Source of the DNA: Chromera velia
Taxonomy: Eukaryota > Sar > Chromeraceae
Direction: 5' to 3'
Assembly (NCBI GenBank): GCA_018398765.1
Contig: JAHBMJ010000374.1
Span: forward strand, 1,429-49,593
DNA: 48,165 nt
Below the pieces are notes generated by a model. It was not told where the DNA came from. It was given only the letters and a program-made list of their open reading frames with translations, and searched no databases. A program made the position numbers and the translations under genes. How positions within the stretch are numbered: the stretch's first letter is position 1; every line of letters starts with the position of its first letter. Positions 47,411-48,165 of the stretch are shown one piece after another.

Positions 47411-48165
47411 CCCCCAGCGGCTCAAAAGGGGCTTGTCCTGAACTATGAGAAAAGGTTGGCTTTAAACGCTGGTCTGTAGGATTAAAAGATGGACGGGGGG
47501 AGCCAAGCTACCCGCCTTCTACTAGTAACCCGTCTCTCTCTTGTTCTCTTTTTCTTTATTCTCTTTGTTTTTCCCCAACTGGTGTTCGTATACTGGAAAA
47601 CTCATGCCATCAGAGCCGTCCTGAAGTGCTCCATGGTGTATGTATACGTGTGACTTGCCGTCCTGACCCAGGTGGAAATTACCATGGAAACCCCCCACTA
47701 GAAACCCCCATTGAGTCATGCCCCCAGATTTTTGCCGTCTCCTCCGATTTTCTTCTTCTACACAGCACTGCCTTTTTAAAAACTGGCTACGGCTATGAGT
47801 GCGGCTTGTCTGGTCAACATTGAAGGAAGGGGGAAACCTGGAAGTGTAATGAACTAGAGAGTCCAGTCAAGGACAGTCCAGTTAATCTTATGGTTCTCTA
47901 TACAGGAATAATACTGCACGACTTCTGTCCGGCTTCTGCTCTCATCTATTGAGAGTTGCTTTATCGAATCACTCGAAGTATTGCGCGAATCAACTTCACA
48001 ACATGGATCAATATATGCATGCTCTCCGTATGGATCAATACATGCATGCTCTCCGTAATGCCTCCAGCCGCGCTGCCCCGATAAGCAATGCCGCGGCTCG
48101 GGACCGGCCGAGTCGGGCCGACCACTGCACGCCCGCCGCCGCCTCTCTATAAGTGGCTGATTACA
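47411..48165. other. Right-end region, mostly non-coding
   Basis: Few microsatellites. On the minus strand a frame open from about 47868 to 47522 includes an ATG at 47719 and the non-repetitive string WGFLVGGFHGNFHLGQDGKS; no family is recognised, and a mobile-element relic is possible. A 27-bp direct duplication lies at 48003-48056, and the last 100 bases are GC- and CpG-rich. Confidence 0.4.
48003..48056 (+). repeat. 27-bp tandem duplication
   Basis: Two adjacent 27-base copies (48003-48029, 48030-48056) differing by one base. Read from the ATG, each encodes MDQYMHALR, and the single difference (TAT/TAC) is silent. Confidence 0.85.

Overview
The window is nuclear DNA of a eukaryote. Genes are cut into many short exons joined by canonical GT-AG introns, and the introns are crowded with simple repeats: (CA/GA)n, (TCTG)n, (CCAA)n, (GGAA)n. 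A tocopherol methyltransferase with an N-terminal signal sequence points to a photosynthetic organism with a complex (secondary) plastid. Gene density, repeats and splice-site style make me think of a chromerid alga such as Chromera, but this is a guess and not proven by the sequence.

Layout, left to right: (1) 3-134 (+), the last codons of an unrecognised gene entering from the left edge. (2) 135-2868, unresolved, repeat-rich. (3) 2869-5153 (-), a three-exon gene for an unknown Cys-rich, low-complexity protein. (4) 6210-8960 (+), a four-exon IMPACT/YIH1-like gene (RWD plus UPF0029 domains), head to head with gene 3. (5) 10142-16027 (+), a nine-exon gene for a type II membrane glycosyltransferase resembling GT23/FUT8 fucosyltransferases. 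(6) 16028-18043, an AT-rich convergent intergenic block. (7) 18044-40191 (-), a complete mitochondrial 2-oxoglutarate dehydrogenase E1 gene that I could assemble as 39 exons (1049 codons), every junction phase-consistent. It contains a 324-N assembly gap, which lies inside an intron. (8) 40839-46237 (+), an eleven-exon gamma-tocopherol methyltransferase (VTE4-like) gene, head to head with OGDH across 647 bp. (9) about 46.2-47.4 kb (+), weak evidence for a further small multi-exon gene. (10) the right end, mostly non-coding, with a short tandem duplication.

The recognised genes do not form a pathway. They are housekeeping functions of different compartments: a GCN2/translation regulator, a Golgi glycosyltransferase, a TCA-cycle enzyme and plastid vitamin E synthesis. 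The most striking signal is in the introns. 5' splice sites follow GTNNGT, mostly with C at +3, and often run on as period-4 repeats of the donor itself (GTCAGTCAGT, GTCGGTCGGT, GTTGGTTGGT, GTGAGTGAGT). 3' splice sites often end in TGCATGCAG-like repeats or directly abut (TG)n. A purine-rich segment linked to (TCTG)n also recurs in the introns of two different genes. All exon models were built by hand from reading frames, splice consensus and remembered family motifs; no database search or transcript data were available.
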